Source of the DNA: Chitinophagaceae bacterium
GTDB taxonomy: Bacteria > Bacteroidota > Bacteroidia > Chitinophagales > Chitinophagaceae
Length of the DNA stretch: 6,807 bases
Assembly (NCBI GenBank): GCA_023251335.1
Contig: JAHEZA010000138.1
Coordinates: forward strand, 1 to 6,807
Direction of reading: 5' to 3'
Positions 1-6,255 of this stretch are shown here, one piece after another. The stretch's first letter is position 1, and every line of letters starts with the position of its first letter. The notes under the pieces were generated by a model. It saw nothing but the letters and a program-made list of their open reading frames with translations, was not told the origin of the DNA and searched no databases. A program made the translations under genes and the position numbers.

Positions 1-178
1 TCAAAAAATATATTTTATCATAAATATTTCATTTAATATTTTTAAAAATATATTGTTATGCGTGGCTATGACCATGAAAGCCGAAAAATCCGTAAATTAC
101 CCTGCTAATAAACGGGATCATTTCCCTGATTTGGGCGATGACTTTTTGATTCATGCAAAAAATTAACTACCATACTTA
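1..178. other. AT-rich leader upstream of the kinase gene, with a doubtful 32-codon ORF
   Basis: The first 55 bases are extremely AT-rich and hold an 11-bp direct repeat, AAAAATATATT, at 4-14 and 44-54 (40 bp apart). In such AT-rich sequence the repeat may be chance. A small + strand ORF starts with ATG at 68 and stops with TAA at 164-166. It would encode a hydrophilic 32-residue peptide with no signal peptide, membrane segment or recognised motif. It is in the same frame as the downstream kinase, separated only by its stop and four sense codons. No TTG / TAnnTTTG promoter pair is convincing here. I treat the stretch as a regulatory leader and leave the small ORF as unproven. Confidence 0.4.
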
Positions 179-988
179 ATGCTGCTACTACAAATTAAAG
201 GTTTGGGTATTACAGGAATCATGGTGATTGGCACCATAGGAATGTTTTTCATGGCCATCGCTATCGTATCAATCATCGTTTTTCATCAGCGCAAAGTTAT
301 TCTGTTTAATAAGCAAATTCAAAAGATGGAAGAGGAACGCCAGCAGTTATTGCTACGGGCTTCTATACAATCGCAGGAAGAAGAAAGGCAACGTTTGGCT
401 GCTGATCTTCATGACGATGCGGGCCCGCTTCTGGCTACCGCAAGACTTTATCTAAATGAAAATTTGATACACCAGGAACCCGCTGTACAACTTCAATCAA
501 TTTTTAGTTCGAAACAAATTATTGACGATACTATTCAATTAATCCGGAATATTTCGCACAGCTTATTGCCTCCTACTTTGAAAAATTTTGGACTGGAAGC
601 AGCCATTAAAGATCAGTTTGAAAGAATAAACGGTTCAGGTGTTGTTAATGCAAGCGTACGCTTTCATGATAACCGGGAACGACTGAGCGATGAACAAGAA
701 TTATTTGTTTTCCGAATTTTGCAGGAATTAATAGCTAATATTCTCAAACATAGTAATGCTGCGTTTATACATCTTACTCAAAATGCAAAGGAAAAAAAAG
801 TCTATTTTCGCGTTCATCATGATGGGAAAGGGATTCTCCAAAATGATTTTGAAAAATTAGAATATCATTCTACGGGTTTGGGTTTAAAAAATATACAAAG
901 TAGAGTGAGAGTGTTAAATGGAAAAATACTTTTCGAAATAGATAACACGCGTACTTATTATAAAATCACACTCGAAGTTCCGAGATGA
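179..988 (+). CDS. Membrane-anchored sensor histidine kinase, HisKA_3 / NarX-like class
   Basis: This is a two-component sensor kinase that should autophosphorylate and pass phosphate to the response regulator encoded next door. Domain order: one N-terminal membrane helix (about residues 10-36), a short coiled coil rich in Glu/Gln (45-70), a HisKA_3 dimerisation helix with the block LAADLHDD and phosphoacceptor His78, then an HATPase_c domain. In the latter, the N box has Glu183 and Asn187, and the G2 box is the GLGL at 233-236. There is no periplasmic sensor domain, so the signal is probably sensed in or near the membrane or through a partner. Oddity: the G1 box reads HHDGKG, placing His214 where the adenine-contacting Asp of DxGxG normally lies, and the C-terminal GxGT is also missing. 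Start choice is open: ATG at 221 (Met15) just before the hydrophobic helix is equally plausible. No Shine-Dalgarno is visible at either start. Confidence 0.9.
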   Translation: MLLLQIKGLGITGIMVIGTIGMFFMAIAIVSIIVFHQRKVILFNKQIQKMEEERQQLLLRASIQSQEEERQRLAADLHDDAGPLLATARLYLNENLIHQEPAVQLQSIFSSKQIIDDTIQLIRNISHSLLPPTLKNFGLEAAIKDQFERINGSGVVNASVRFHDNRERLSDEQELFVFRILQELIANILKHSNAAFIHLTQNAKEKKVYFRVHHDGKGILQNDFEKLEYHSTGLGLKNIQSRVRVLNGKILFEIDNTRTYYKITLEVPR

Positions 989-1009
989 ATTAAATATGTA
1001 AATAAATTG

Positions 1010-1041
1010 TTGTGATAAAGACAATTTTCGCCTATCTTTTG
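1010..1041 (+). promoter_or_regulatory. Candidate Bacteroidetes-type promoter for the response regulator
   Basis: A TTG at 1010-1012 is followed after 20 bp by TATCTTTT (1033-1040) and then G. This closely resembles the -33 TTG / -7 TAnnTTTG pattern recognised by the Bacteroidetes primary sigma factor, with one extra T before the final G. Transcription would begin near 1046, giving a leader of about 14 nt before the ATG at 1060. It suggests that the regulator can be transcribed separately from the kinase gene, which ends at 988. This is pattern matching only. Confidence 0.45.
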
Positions 1042-1059
1042 CTCCAAAGCTTTTAATAT

Positions 1060-1716
1060 ATGACCCCTGAGATAATTAGAGTAGCCATAGCGGATGATCA
1101 TAAAATTTTCAGGAAAGGAGTTATTCTTTCGTTAAAGACCTATCATAATATTAAGTTTATATTTGAAGCTGAAAACGGCGAAGAACTCATAAAGGGAATT
1201 GAAAATGAACAGCCGGATATCGTATTGCTAGATCTCAAAATGCCGGTAAAAGATGGCATAGAAACTACAAAATATCTTAATAAACATTTCCCAAAGGTTA
1301 GAATTTTGATACTAACCATGTTTGAAGATGAACGTTTCGTAGGCCACTTGATGGATACGGGAGCCAATGGATATTTGCTAAAAAGCACTGAACCAGCGGA
1401 AATCAAACAAGGTATTATGGACGTAATGAGTACGGGCTTTTATCTAAATAATTTTGTAAACCGTGTGCTTATTAAAAAAAATTACTCGAAACAAAAGTTC
1501 AACCCCAGCCTAAATACAGAGATTGTAATAAGCGAAAGGGAAAAGGAAGTTTTATCATTAGTTTGCATGGAATTTACCGCTCAGGAGATAGCTCAAAAAA
1601 TGAACATAAGCGCCCGCACAGTAGAGGCAATTAAAGATCGGCTAATGCAAAGATTTGAAGTTAAAAATTCAGTAGGTCTTGTATTTTTTGCAATGAAGAA
1701 TTCACTGATAGACTAA
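1060..1716 (+). CDS. NarL/LuxR-family DNA-binding response regulator
   Basis: This is a cytoplasmic transcription factor activated by phosphorylation, most likely by the histidine kinase just upstream. The receiver domain spans about residues 5-122 with all expected residues: the acidic pair Asp12/Asp13, phosphoacceptor Asp58 in the LLDLKMP block, Thr86, and Lys108 in YLLKST. A linker (about 125-155) leads to a LuxR-type helix-turn-helix (about 156-215), opening with SEREKEVLSL and carrying the recognition-helix stretch ISARTVEAIKDRL. At 218 residues it is a normal length for the family. The ATG at 1060 is the natural start because the receiver's first beta strand (IRVAIADDH) follows within six residues. 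The kinase stop lies 71 bp upstream, with a candidate promoter between. Target genes cannot be read from the window; the convergent CoA-transferase genes are neighbours but not evident targets. Confidence 0.94.
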   Translation: MTPEIIRVAIADDHKIFRKGVILSLKTYHNIKFIFEAENGEELIKGIENEQPDIVLLDLKMPVKDGIETTKYLNKHFPKVRILILTMFEDERFVGHLMDTGANGYLLKSTEPAEIKQGIMDVMSTGFYLNNFVNRVLIKKNYSKQKFNPSLNTEIVISEREKEVLSLVCMEFTAQEIAQKMNISARTVEAIKDRLMQRFEVKNSVGLVFFAMKNSLID

Positions 1717-1740
1717 AAATAATCATAGGAGCGGACATTT

Positions 1741-2394
1741 TCAGATAAGCATTTCGGGTATATCTCCCTCAATAATAAGTTTGCCAACTGTCGCATTTCT
1801 AATCTCGTCAACCGTTACTCCGGGTGCTTTTTCCAGTAAAACAAATCCCCTTTCAGTTATTTCAATAACAGCCAGGTTGGTCACTATTTTTTTGACACAT
1901 TTAATTCCGGTTAATGGCAACTTACATTGAGATAATAATTTCGATTCGCCTTTTGAATTCGTGTGCATCATGGCCACAATTATATTTTTTGCACTTGCCA
2001 CCAAATCCATAGCGCCGCCCATTCCTTTTACTAATTTACCGGGAATTTTCCAACTCGCTATATCGCCAGCATCGCTCACCTCCATAGCGCCTAATACTGT
2101 GAGATCCACTTTTCCAGCCCGAATCATACCGAAACTTACGGCGCTGTCAAAAAAAGCTGAACCTGGTAAAGTAGTTATAGTTTGTTTTCCAGCATTGATT
2201 AAGTCGGCATCTTCTTTTCCTTTTAATGGAAAAGGTCCCATGCCCAATAAGCCATTTTCTGATTGTAAGGTTACCGTTATCCCATCGGGAATGTAATTTG
2301 CCACAAGCGTAGGAATACCTATACCAAGATTTACGTAATATCCGTCTTTTAATTCCCGGGCTATTCGCTGCGCTATTTGGTTTTTATCTAACAT
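1741..2394 (-). CDS. scoB: Succinyl-CoA:3-ketoacid CoA-transferase, subunit B
   Basis: This is the catalytic (beta) subunit of a class I CoA-transferase, which moves CoA from succinyl-CoA to a 3-oxoacid such as acetoacetate, or the reverse, in the cytoplasm. It works as a heteromer with the A subunit encoded just upstream. The family active-site signature LQSENGLLG lies at residues 43-51, and Glu46 is the glutamate that forms the enzyme-CoA thioester. Other family blocks are GIGIPT (24-29) and GMGGAMDLV (124-132). The length of 217 residues is normal, and the MLDKNQIAQRIA start is typical of ScoB. The gene lies 34 bp downstream of scoA and is the last in the string. Its stop faces the response regulator's stop across 24 bp. 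Exact substrate is inferred: AtoA or PcaJ-type specificity cannot be excluded from sequence alone, though the overall match is best to ScoB. Confidence 0.93.
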   Translation of the reverse strand: MLDKNQIAQRIARELKDGYYVNLGIGIPTLVANYIPDGITVTLQSENGLLGMGPFPLKGKEDADLINAGKQTITTLPGSAFFDSAVSFGMIRAGKVDLTVLGAMEVSDAGDIASWKIPGKLVKGMGGAMDLVASAKNIIVAMMHTNSKGESKLLSQCKLPLTGIKCVKKIVTNLAVIEITERGFVLLEKAPGVTVDEIRNATVGKLIIEGDIPEMLI

Positions 2395-2428
2395 GGGTCA
2401 GTGTAATAACAGGTCATGACTTAATCAT

Positions 2429-3121
2429 CTAATTTCTCACTGTTCTCTGTTCAATTCTTTTTTCGTAATTAGTTCCCTGGAAAATCCGATGAACATAAAT
2501 CCCAGGTGTATGAATTTCATTAGGATCAAGTTCGCCCGGTTCCACTAATTCTTCCACTTCCGCAATAGTAATGTTTCCCGCCATTGCCATTAAAGGATTA
2601 AAATTTCTGGCCGTTCCTCTATAAATTAAATTCCCAAATCGATCTCCCTTCCAGGCCTTTACCAAAGCAAAATCCGCTTCAAAAGCATATTCTAATAGAT
2701 ATTCTTTACCATGAAAGATGCGCGATTCCTTTCCTTCTGCTACTTCTGTTCCAACACCCGCAGGGGTGAAAATTGCGGGCATTCCATACCCCGAAGCCAT
2801 ACAGCGTGAGGCAAGCGTTCCCTGCGGTATCAACTCCACTTCAAGTTCTCCGCTTAAAAGTTGCCTTTCAAACTCTTCGTTTTCCCCAACATAGGAGGCT
2901 ATCATTTTTTTTAATTGTTTCTTTTTCAACAACAACCCTATCCCAAAATCATCTACTCCCGCATTGTTAGAAATGCAGGTAAGTTCGTTCACTCCCTTTT
3001 TTTCTAAGGCTGAAATACAATTCTCAGGAATACCACAAAGCCCAAAGCCACCAAGCATAATTATATCACCATTAGTAATATCATGTATTGCTTCTTCAGC
3101 GTTGTTATAAACTTTGTTCAT
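2429..3121 (-). CDS. scoA: Succinyl-CoA:3-ketoacid CoA-transferase, subunit A
   Basis: This is the alpha subunit of the class I CoA-transferase, partner of the ScoB encoded 34 bp downstream. Together they interconvert succinyl-CoA plus 3-oxoacid with succinate plus 3-oxoacyl-CoA, linking ketone-body or short-chain oxoacid use to the TCA cycle. The family signature of subunit A is complete at residues 17-32: N-G, three hydrophobics, GGF, then G-x-P. Further family blocks are SNNAG (51-55), ELEVELIPQGTLA (92-104) and GYGMPAIFTPAGVGT (111-125). The length of 230 residues is normal and the ATG at 3121 gives a standard N-terminus. No Shine-Dalgarno or promoter is seen in the 22-bp gap after the preceding lipoprotein gene, so transcription probably continues from the coaBC side. 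Substrate preference is inferred from family resemblance. Confidence 0.93.
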   Translation of the reverse strand: MNKVYNNAEEAIHDITNGDIIMLGGFGLCGIPENCISALEKKGVNELTCISNNAGVDDFGIGLLLKKKQLKKMIASYVGENEEFERQLLSGELEVELIPQGTLASRCMASGYGMPAIFTPAGVGTEVAEGKESRIFHGKEYLLEYAFEADFALVKAWKGDRFGNLIYRGTARNFNPLMAMAGNITIAEVEELVEPGELDPNEIHTPGIYVHRIFQGTNYEKRIEQRTVRN

Positions 3122-3143
3122 TTAGAATAATGATTCATTTCAT

Positions 3144-3509
3144 TTAATGTTCTAAAAGTTCTCTTTTAAGTTGTAATGTATTTTCCCTTTGCTTTTGGGC
3201 ATACAGACTATCAAAGATAACTTTTAATTCTAAAGGATGTTTTACATACCAGTTATAGCTTTTATTAAACTGAGCGGAATCTGTTTTATGGATTTCAAAA
3301 GTTTTCTTAGTCAGTTCCTTTGTTTGAATCGCTATATCTATTGTGGAATCCTTAAATGACATTTCATTAGCCAGCGTTTGAGATCTCATTACATCCCATA
3401 AAATGCTTTTCATCTTTTCGGGCTTTATAATGTCTGAAGGCATAGTGTCTTTCGAATAACACGAGAAAAACATTATCGAAATGATGCAGTAAATAAACTT
3501 AATTTTCAT
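3144..3509 (-). CDS. DUF4296 family lipoprotein
   Basis: This is a small predicted lipoprotein of unknown function. The N-terminus has Lys2/Lys4, a hydrophobic stretch (5-16) and a loose Bacteroidetes-style lipobox FFSC with Cys17 as the likely lipidated residue. The residues after Cys17 (YSKDT) do not form an obvious surface-export signal, so a periplasm-facing anchor is a reasonable guess. The block at about 23-41, MPSDII followed by KMKSILWDVM, is the hallmark of DUF4296, a family I know almost only from Bacteroidetes. The rest is helical and highly charged, ending in a Gln/Arg/Leu/Glu-rich tail. The length of 121 residues fits the family. Its ATG overlaps the stop of the upstream DUF4835/PorD gene by 4 nt (ATGA), implying translational coupling and perhaps a shared envelope role. 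Confidence 0.82.
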   Translation of the reverse strand: MKIKFIYCIISIMFFSCYSKDTMPSDIIKPEKMKSILWDVMRSQTLANEMSFKDSTIDIAIQTKELTKKTFEIHKTDSAQFNKSYNWYVKHPLELKVIFDSLYAQKQRENTLQLKRELLEH

Positions 3510-4420
3510 TTTAATTGTTCCTGGTATTTGTTCGCCGAAGACGCGTCAATCCGGGTTAAATAATTCAAAGCTTTTGACTTGTCAGCCTGGTTGGCTTTCG
3601 AAAAAATTGAGATTAATTCCTGCGATTTTGCCTGGAAGAAAAATTGCAGGATCATGGTATTCGGGTTTTCTGCATTGAATGTATTTAGCATGCTCAACAC
3701 ATTTAAAATCTGGCTTCGTGCTTTAGCTTCCTGGTCGTATAAATTATCCATTCCCTGGCGATAATAATCGTAAATAGCATCGTGGAAAATATTGTATTTT
3801 GTATTTAATACATTTTCTGCAAGCCAATACCGGTTCCTCGTACCGTCAAAAGCCTTCCAGCCAGCAATGCTTCGGCCTTCGGGGGCATTGTTTACTATAT
3901 TCTGAGCTTTTTGAAAATAATTATTTCCGCCTCGTTGTGAAAATGAATCAAAATCAAATCCCAGGATCATATCAATCCAATAGGCAAATATTGCGGTAAG
4001 ATTCGATTCGGTCGCGTCCGTGCCGGAGACTCTTGATTCATTAAAATCCAGTTGTTGAAATTCAACATACTTAAAAATAATGTCATTATCCAGGTAGTTA
4101 ATCATTGGGGAAGAATAGGAAGAATTAAAAACCGGCCGTGCCGATTGAATGGTCAACGACCCTTTATAAACGTTGGGATCACCCCCGGGCTGAAGATTTA
4201 ATAAAAAACTGCATTCAATCTTTTCGTTGGTATTAAAATTGTCAGTGCTCCACTTCCTGGTATTCACAAAATCATTGAGTGCAGTTTGCAAGGTTTGAAA
4301 TGTCTTTTTATCTACATTGCTGCCCACTTGATTGCTTAAAACAGTTACCCTGGCGCGCAATTGGGCGGTGCTGAAAAGAGTGCAAAAACAAAATAAAAAA
4401 AACAGCAAAAATTTATTCAT
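3506..4420 (-). CDS. porD: DUF4835 / PorD family exported protein, linked to type IX secretion
   Basis: This is an exported protein of the Bacteroidetes-specific DUF4835 family. I recall the family being named type IX secretion system protein PorD in automated annotation; the mechanistic role is poorly defined, so treat the symbol as a family label. A clear Sec signal peptide covers residues 1-19 (FLLFFLFCF core), with probable cleavage at STA/Q20. The mature protein keeps the family blocks: KTFQTLQTALNDFVN (39-53), QSARPVFNSSYSSP (92-105), MILGFDFDSFSQRGG (151-165) and NRYWLAENVLN (196-206). The length of 304 residues is normal. Its start overlaps the end of coaBC by 8 nt, and its stop overlaps the DUF4296 start by 4 nt. 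In many Bacteroidetes this family sits directly after coaBC, so the arrangement supports the assignment. Confidence 0.88.
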   Translation of the reverse strand: MNKFLLFFLFCFCTLFSTAQLRARVTVLSNQVGSNVDKKTFQTLQTALNDFVNTRKWSTDNFNTNEKIECSFLLNLQPGGDPNVYKGSLTIQSARPVFNSSYSSPMINYLDNDIIFKYVEFQQLDFNESRVSGTDATESNLTAIFAYWIDMILGFDFDSFSQRGGNNYFQKAQNIVNNAPEGRSIAGWKAFDGTRNRYWLAENVLNTKYNIFHDAIYDYYRQGMDNLYDQEAKARSQILNVLSMLNTFNAENPNTMILQFFFQAKSQELISIFSKANQADKSKALNYLTRIDASSANKYQEQLK

Positions 4421-5606
4421 TTCTGTATTGGATGATGGTGTTTACGATATCGGTGGCAACTTGCTTTTTTGTTTTAGCAGGAAATTGATATTCCTTATTA
4501 TTCTTATCAAAAATAGTGATTTTGTTGGTATCGTATCCAAAGCCCGCCCTTTCATCTTTCAGTGAATTCAATATAATCATATCTGCATTCTTCGCTTTTA
4601 ATTTTTCGATGGCGTTTGCCTTTTCATTGTTAGTTTCTAAAGCAAACCCTACGACGGTCTGGTTCTTTGCTTTTGATTGACCCGATTTTAAAAGTATATC
4701 TTTTGTCCTTACCAATTCAAGTGTAATTCCTTCTCCGGATTTTTTTATCTTTTCAACCGCTTTCTTTTTGGGTGTAAAATCGGCTACGGCAGCAGCCATA
4801 ATAATAATATCATAAGAGTCAAATTGCTGCATACATGCTTCATACATCTCGTCCGCCGAAACGACCTTTTTTGTATTTATTCCACTGCTAATCTGTATAT
4901 CTGATGGACCTATTACCAGTTGAACATTCGCTCCTCTCTTAAATAGTTCTTCTGCAATCGCAGCTCCCATTTTACCACTTGAATGATTACCTATAAATCT
5001 GACAGGATCGATTGCTTCATAAGTAGGGCCGGCAGTTACCAATGCGTTGATCCCTTTGAGACTGGTATCTTTAGAAAAGTAATCTCCCAAAAAATCCATT
5101 ATTTCTTCCGGCTCCATCATTCTCCCTTCTCCTGTCAACCCGCTTGCTAATTCTCCATTGTTGACTGCGAGAAATTCATTGCCTTGTTTTTTTAAAACTT
5201 CTATATTTTGTTTTGTTGCCGGATGAAGCCACATATCTTCATCCATCGCCGGCGCTATTACCACCGCGCATTTTGATGAAAGATAAACCGCCAGCAATAA
5301 ATTATCGCAGATTCCATTGGCCATTTTCGCTATTGTATTGCAGGAAGCTGGCGCAATCAACATCACATCGGCCCAACGGCCGAGCATTACATGATTGGCC
5401 CACGATCCTTCATCAAATAAATCGGTAAGTACTTTATTTTTCGAAAGTGTGGAAAATGTAAGTGGCGTTACAAAATCTTTTGCGCTTTCCGTCATAATTA
5501 CCTTTACTTCAGCGCCGGCTTTTGCCAGTAGACGAACCAATATCACTGATTTATACGCAGCAATACTTCCTGTAACACATAGCAAAATTTTTTTTCCTTT
5601 AAGCAC
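4413..5606 (-). CDS. coaBC: Bifunctional phosphopantothenoylcysteine decarboxylase / phosphopantothenate-cysteine ligase
   Basis: This cytoplasmic flavoenzyme catalyses two successive steps of coenzyme A synthesis: joining 4'-phosphopantothenate to cysteine, then decarboxylating the product to 4'-phosphopantetheine. The N-terminal CoaC part (about 1-180) has the FMN-site GSIAAYK (13-19), catalytic His72 in the SWANH block, APASCNTIAKMANG (85-98) and PAMD (119-122). The CoaB part (about 186-397) has TAGPTYEAIDPVRFIGNHSSGKMG (read at 191-214), AAAVADF (271-277), KIKK (286-289) and GFALETN (320-326). The length of 397 is normal. The start is GTG at 5606: it gives the standard LKGKKILLCVTG opening and no in-frame ATG lies upstream before the stop. 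Oddities: PAMN is PAMD here, and the cysteine of the ACGD-type motif is Ser155. It is the first gene of the overlapping string. Confidence 0.96.
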   Translation of the reverse strand: MLKGKKILLCVTGSIAAYKSVILVRLLAKAGAEVKVIMTESAKDFVTPLTFSTLSKNKVLTDLFDEGSWANHVMLGRWADVMLIAPASCNTIAKMANGICDNLLLAVYLSSKCAVVIAPAMDEDMWLHPATKQNIEVLKKQGNEFLAVNNGELASGLTGEGRMMEPEEIMDFLGDYFSKDTSLKGINALVTAGPTYEAIDPVRFIGNHSSGKMGAAIAEELFKRGANVQLVIGPSDIQISSGINTKKVVSADEMYEACMQQFDSYDIIIMAAAVADFTPKKKAVEKIKKSGEGITLELVRTKDILLKSGQSKAKNQTVVGFALETNNEKANAIEKLKAKNADMIILNSLKDERAGFGYDTNKITIFDKNNKEYQFPAKTKKQVATDIVNTIIQYRNE

Positions 5607-5648
5607 ACCAATAAATTTATTTATCTTAATTAAATTTCAAAATTGAGA

Positions 5649-5656
5649 CAAATTTA
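5649..5656 (-). promoter_or_regulatory. Candidate -7 element (TAAATTTG) for the coaBC gene string
   Basis: On the minus strand, TAAATTTG matches the Bacteroidetes -7 consensus TAnnTTTG exactly. It lies 42 nt ahead of the coaBC GTG start, so a transcript would have a leader of roughly 35 nt. No TTG lies at the expected 19-21 bp upstream; the nearest one is 30 bp away, so only half of the promoter is supported. The location after a terminator and before the first gene of the string is what makes it plausible. Confidence 0.4.
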
Positions 5657-5810
5657 TAGCAATTATCTGACCTCCTTCTATTACATCAACGATTGCTTCT
5701 GCTACAGCGAATAAAATGCCCGGCTACTGAAACGAAATTCCGATAACATTTTCGCTTTGACTTAAATTATAAAAACAGAAATCCCGAATAAATGTTGATT
5801 TACTATAAAT

Positions 5811-5843
5811 TCAAAAATAAAAAAAGCCCACCTTTAAGTGGGC
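5811..5843 (-). terminator. Intrinsic terminator after the DGTPD-repeat protein gene
   Basis: Read on the minus strand, a perfect 6-bp GC-rich stem, GCCCAC / GTGGGC (5838-5843 with 5826-5831), with a 6-nt loop, is followed by a T tract of seven Ts, one A and five more Ts (5825 down to about 5813). It lies about 30 nt after the stop of the minus-strand gene ending at 5874. The + strand side lacks a T tract, so termination is one-directional and separates this gene from coaBC. Confidence 0.88.
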
Positions 5844-5873
5844 AAACTCTGAAATAAAAAAACCGTAAACTTT

Positions 5874-6230
5874 TTATTTTTTATTGTCCTTATATCTCAT
5901 ATCTGGTGTGCCATCTTTCTTCTTTGGTCCTGTTGTAGTAGTACTCGTTTTATTTTCCTTATACCTTTTGTCAGGGGTGCCGTCAGCTTTAGCATGAGTT
6001 GTAGAAGGACTAACTGCAGGTTTAACGGCTGATGATTTACTTTTCGCAGAGACACCAGTGGTTGCTTTGCCCGTTGTAGATTTACTTGTGGCCGTTGCTT
6101 TGTGGTTGGTAGCATGAGTAGCTGAAGTGCTCGTAGTGGCTGTAGCTTTTTTCTCAGGCGTTTTTGCCTGCGCATTTGCAAAAGAAAACGATCCTGCAAA
6201 AAGCAGAATCGCAAGGATAATTTTTTTCAT
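5874..6230 (-). CDS. Small secreted Lys/Thr/Ala/Ser-rich protein with two DGTPDxRYKxNK motifs
   Basis: I do not recognise a characterised family. The 118-residue product starts with a strong Sec signal peptide (residues 1-20, IILAILLF core, cleavage likely at ANA/Q21). The mature part is low complexity and very basic: by my count 21 Lys/Arg against 7 Asp/Glu, with no Leu, Ile, Phe, Trp or Cys, so it is probably unstructured. Two motif copies, KADGTPDKRYKENK (81-94) and KKDGTPDMRYKDNK (104-117), form the C-terminal part, separated by a Thr-rich spacer. I recall similar KKDGTPDxRYK strings in small proteins of related Bacteroidetes, which is memory and not a search. There is no lipobox and no second membrane segment, so it should be periplasmic or secreted. 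It is a single-gene unit with its own terminator. The overlapping 105-codon ORF in another frame (5897-6214) is a composition artefact. Confidence 0.8.
   Translation of the reverse strand: MKKIILAILLFAGSFSFANAQAKTPEKKATATTSTSATHATNHKATATSKSTTGKATTGVSAKSKSSAVKPAVSPSTTHAKADGTPDKRYKENKTSTTTTGPKKKDGTPDMRYKDNKK
5880..5990 (-). repeat. Two protein-level repeats DGTPDxRYKxNK within the secreted small protein
   Basis: Copy 1 is encoded by 5949-5990 and copy 2 by 5880-5921, each 42 bp. Where the residues are identical, five codons differ only at the third base (both Asp, Thr, Pro and Arg codons), while Gly, Tyr, Lys and Asn codons are unchanged. The pattern suggests an old duplication kept at protein level rather than a recent DNA duplication. 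Confidence 0.75.
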
Positions 6231-6255
6231 GTTTTTATTTTTAAATTTTAAGACC

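Larger units (their letters stand above)
5607..5873. other. Intergenic region between coaBC and the DGTPD-repeat gene
   Basis: No credible gene is seen on either strand in these 267 bases. The stretch holds a candidate -7 element near the coaBC start and an intrinsic terminator for the upstream minus-strand gene near its other end. In many relatives rpoZ and bamD precede coaBC (recalled layout); no trace of an omega-subunit ORF is visible here. Confidence 0.6.

Noticed and set aside
1143..1406. 87-codon minus-strand ORF inside the response regulator gene
   Set aside because: It lies wholly opposite a well-conserved receiver domain and its translation shows no domain; it is an antisense shadow.
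1961..2296. 111-codon plus-strand ORF opposite scoB
   Set aside because: The complementary strand encodes a textbook ScoB including the SENG active site; the ORF has no recognisable features.
2413..2420. 8-bp palindrome GTCATGAC between scoA and scoB
   Set aside because: It is short and isolated, with no second half-site or T tract; a match of this size is expected by chance.
4332..4565. 77-codon plus-strand ORF across the porD/coaBC junction
   Set aside because: Both strands' real genes cover it completely; its hydrophobic stretch comes from the reverse complement of AT-rich coding sequence.
5670..5677. Perfect Shine-Dalgarno-like AAGGAGGT on the minus strand
   Set aside because: No ATG or GTG follows at a useful distance; a TTG seven bases later meets a stop after one more codon. 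It also lies upstream of the candidate coaBC -7 element, so it would not be in that transcript.
5897..6214. 105-codon minus-strand ORF overlapping the DGTPD-repeat gene in another frame
   Set aside because: The other frame has a proper signal peptide and a repeated motif with synonymous codon changes; this one is a Leu/Arg/Gln-rich by-product of a repetitive composition.
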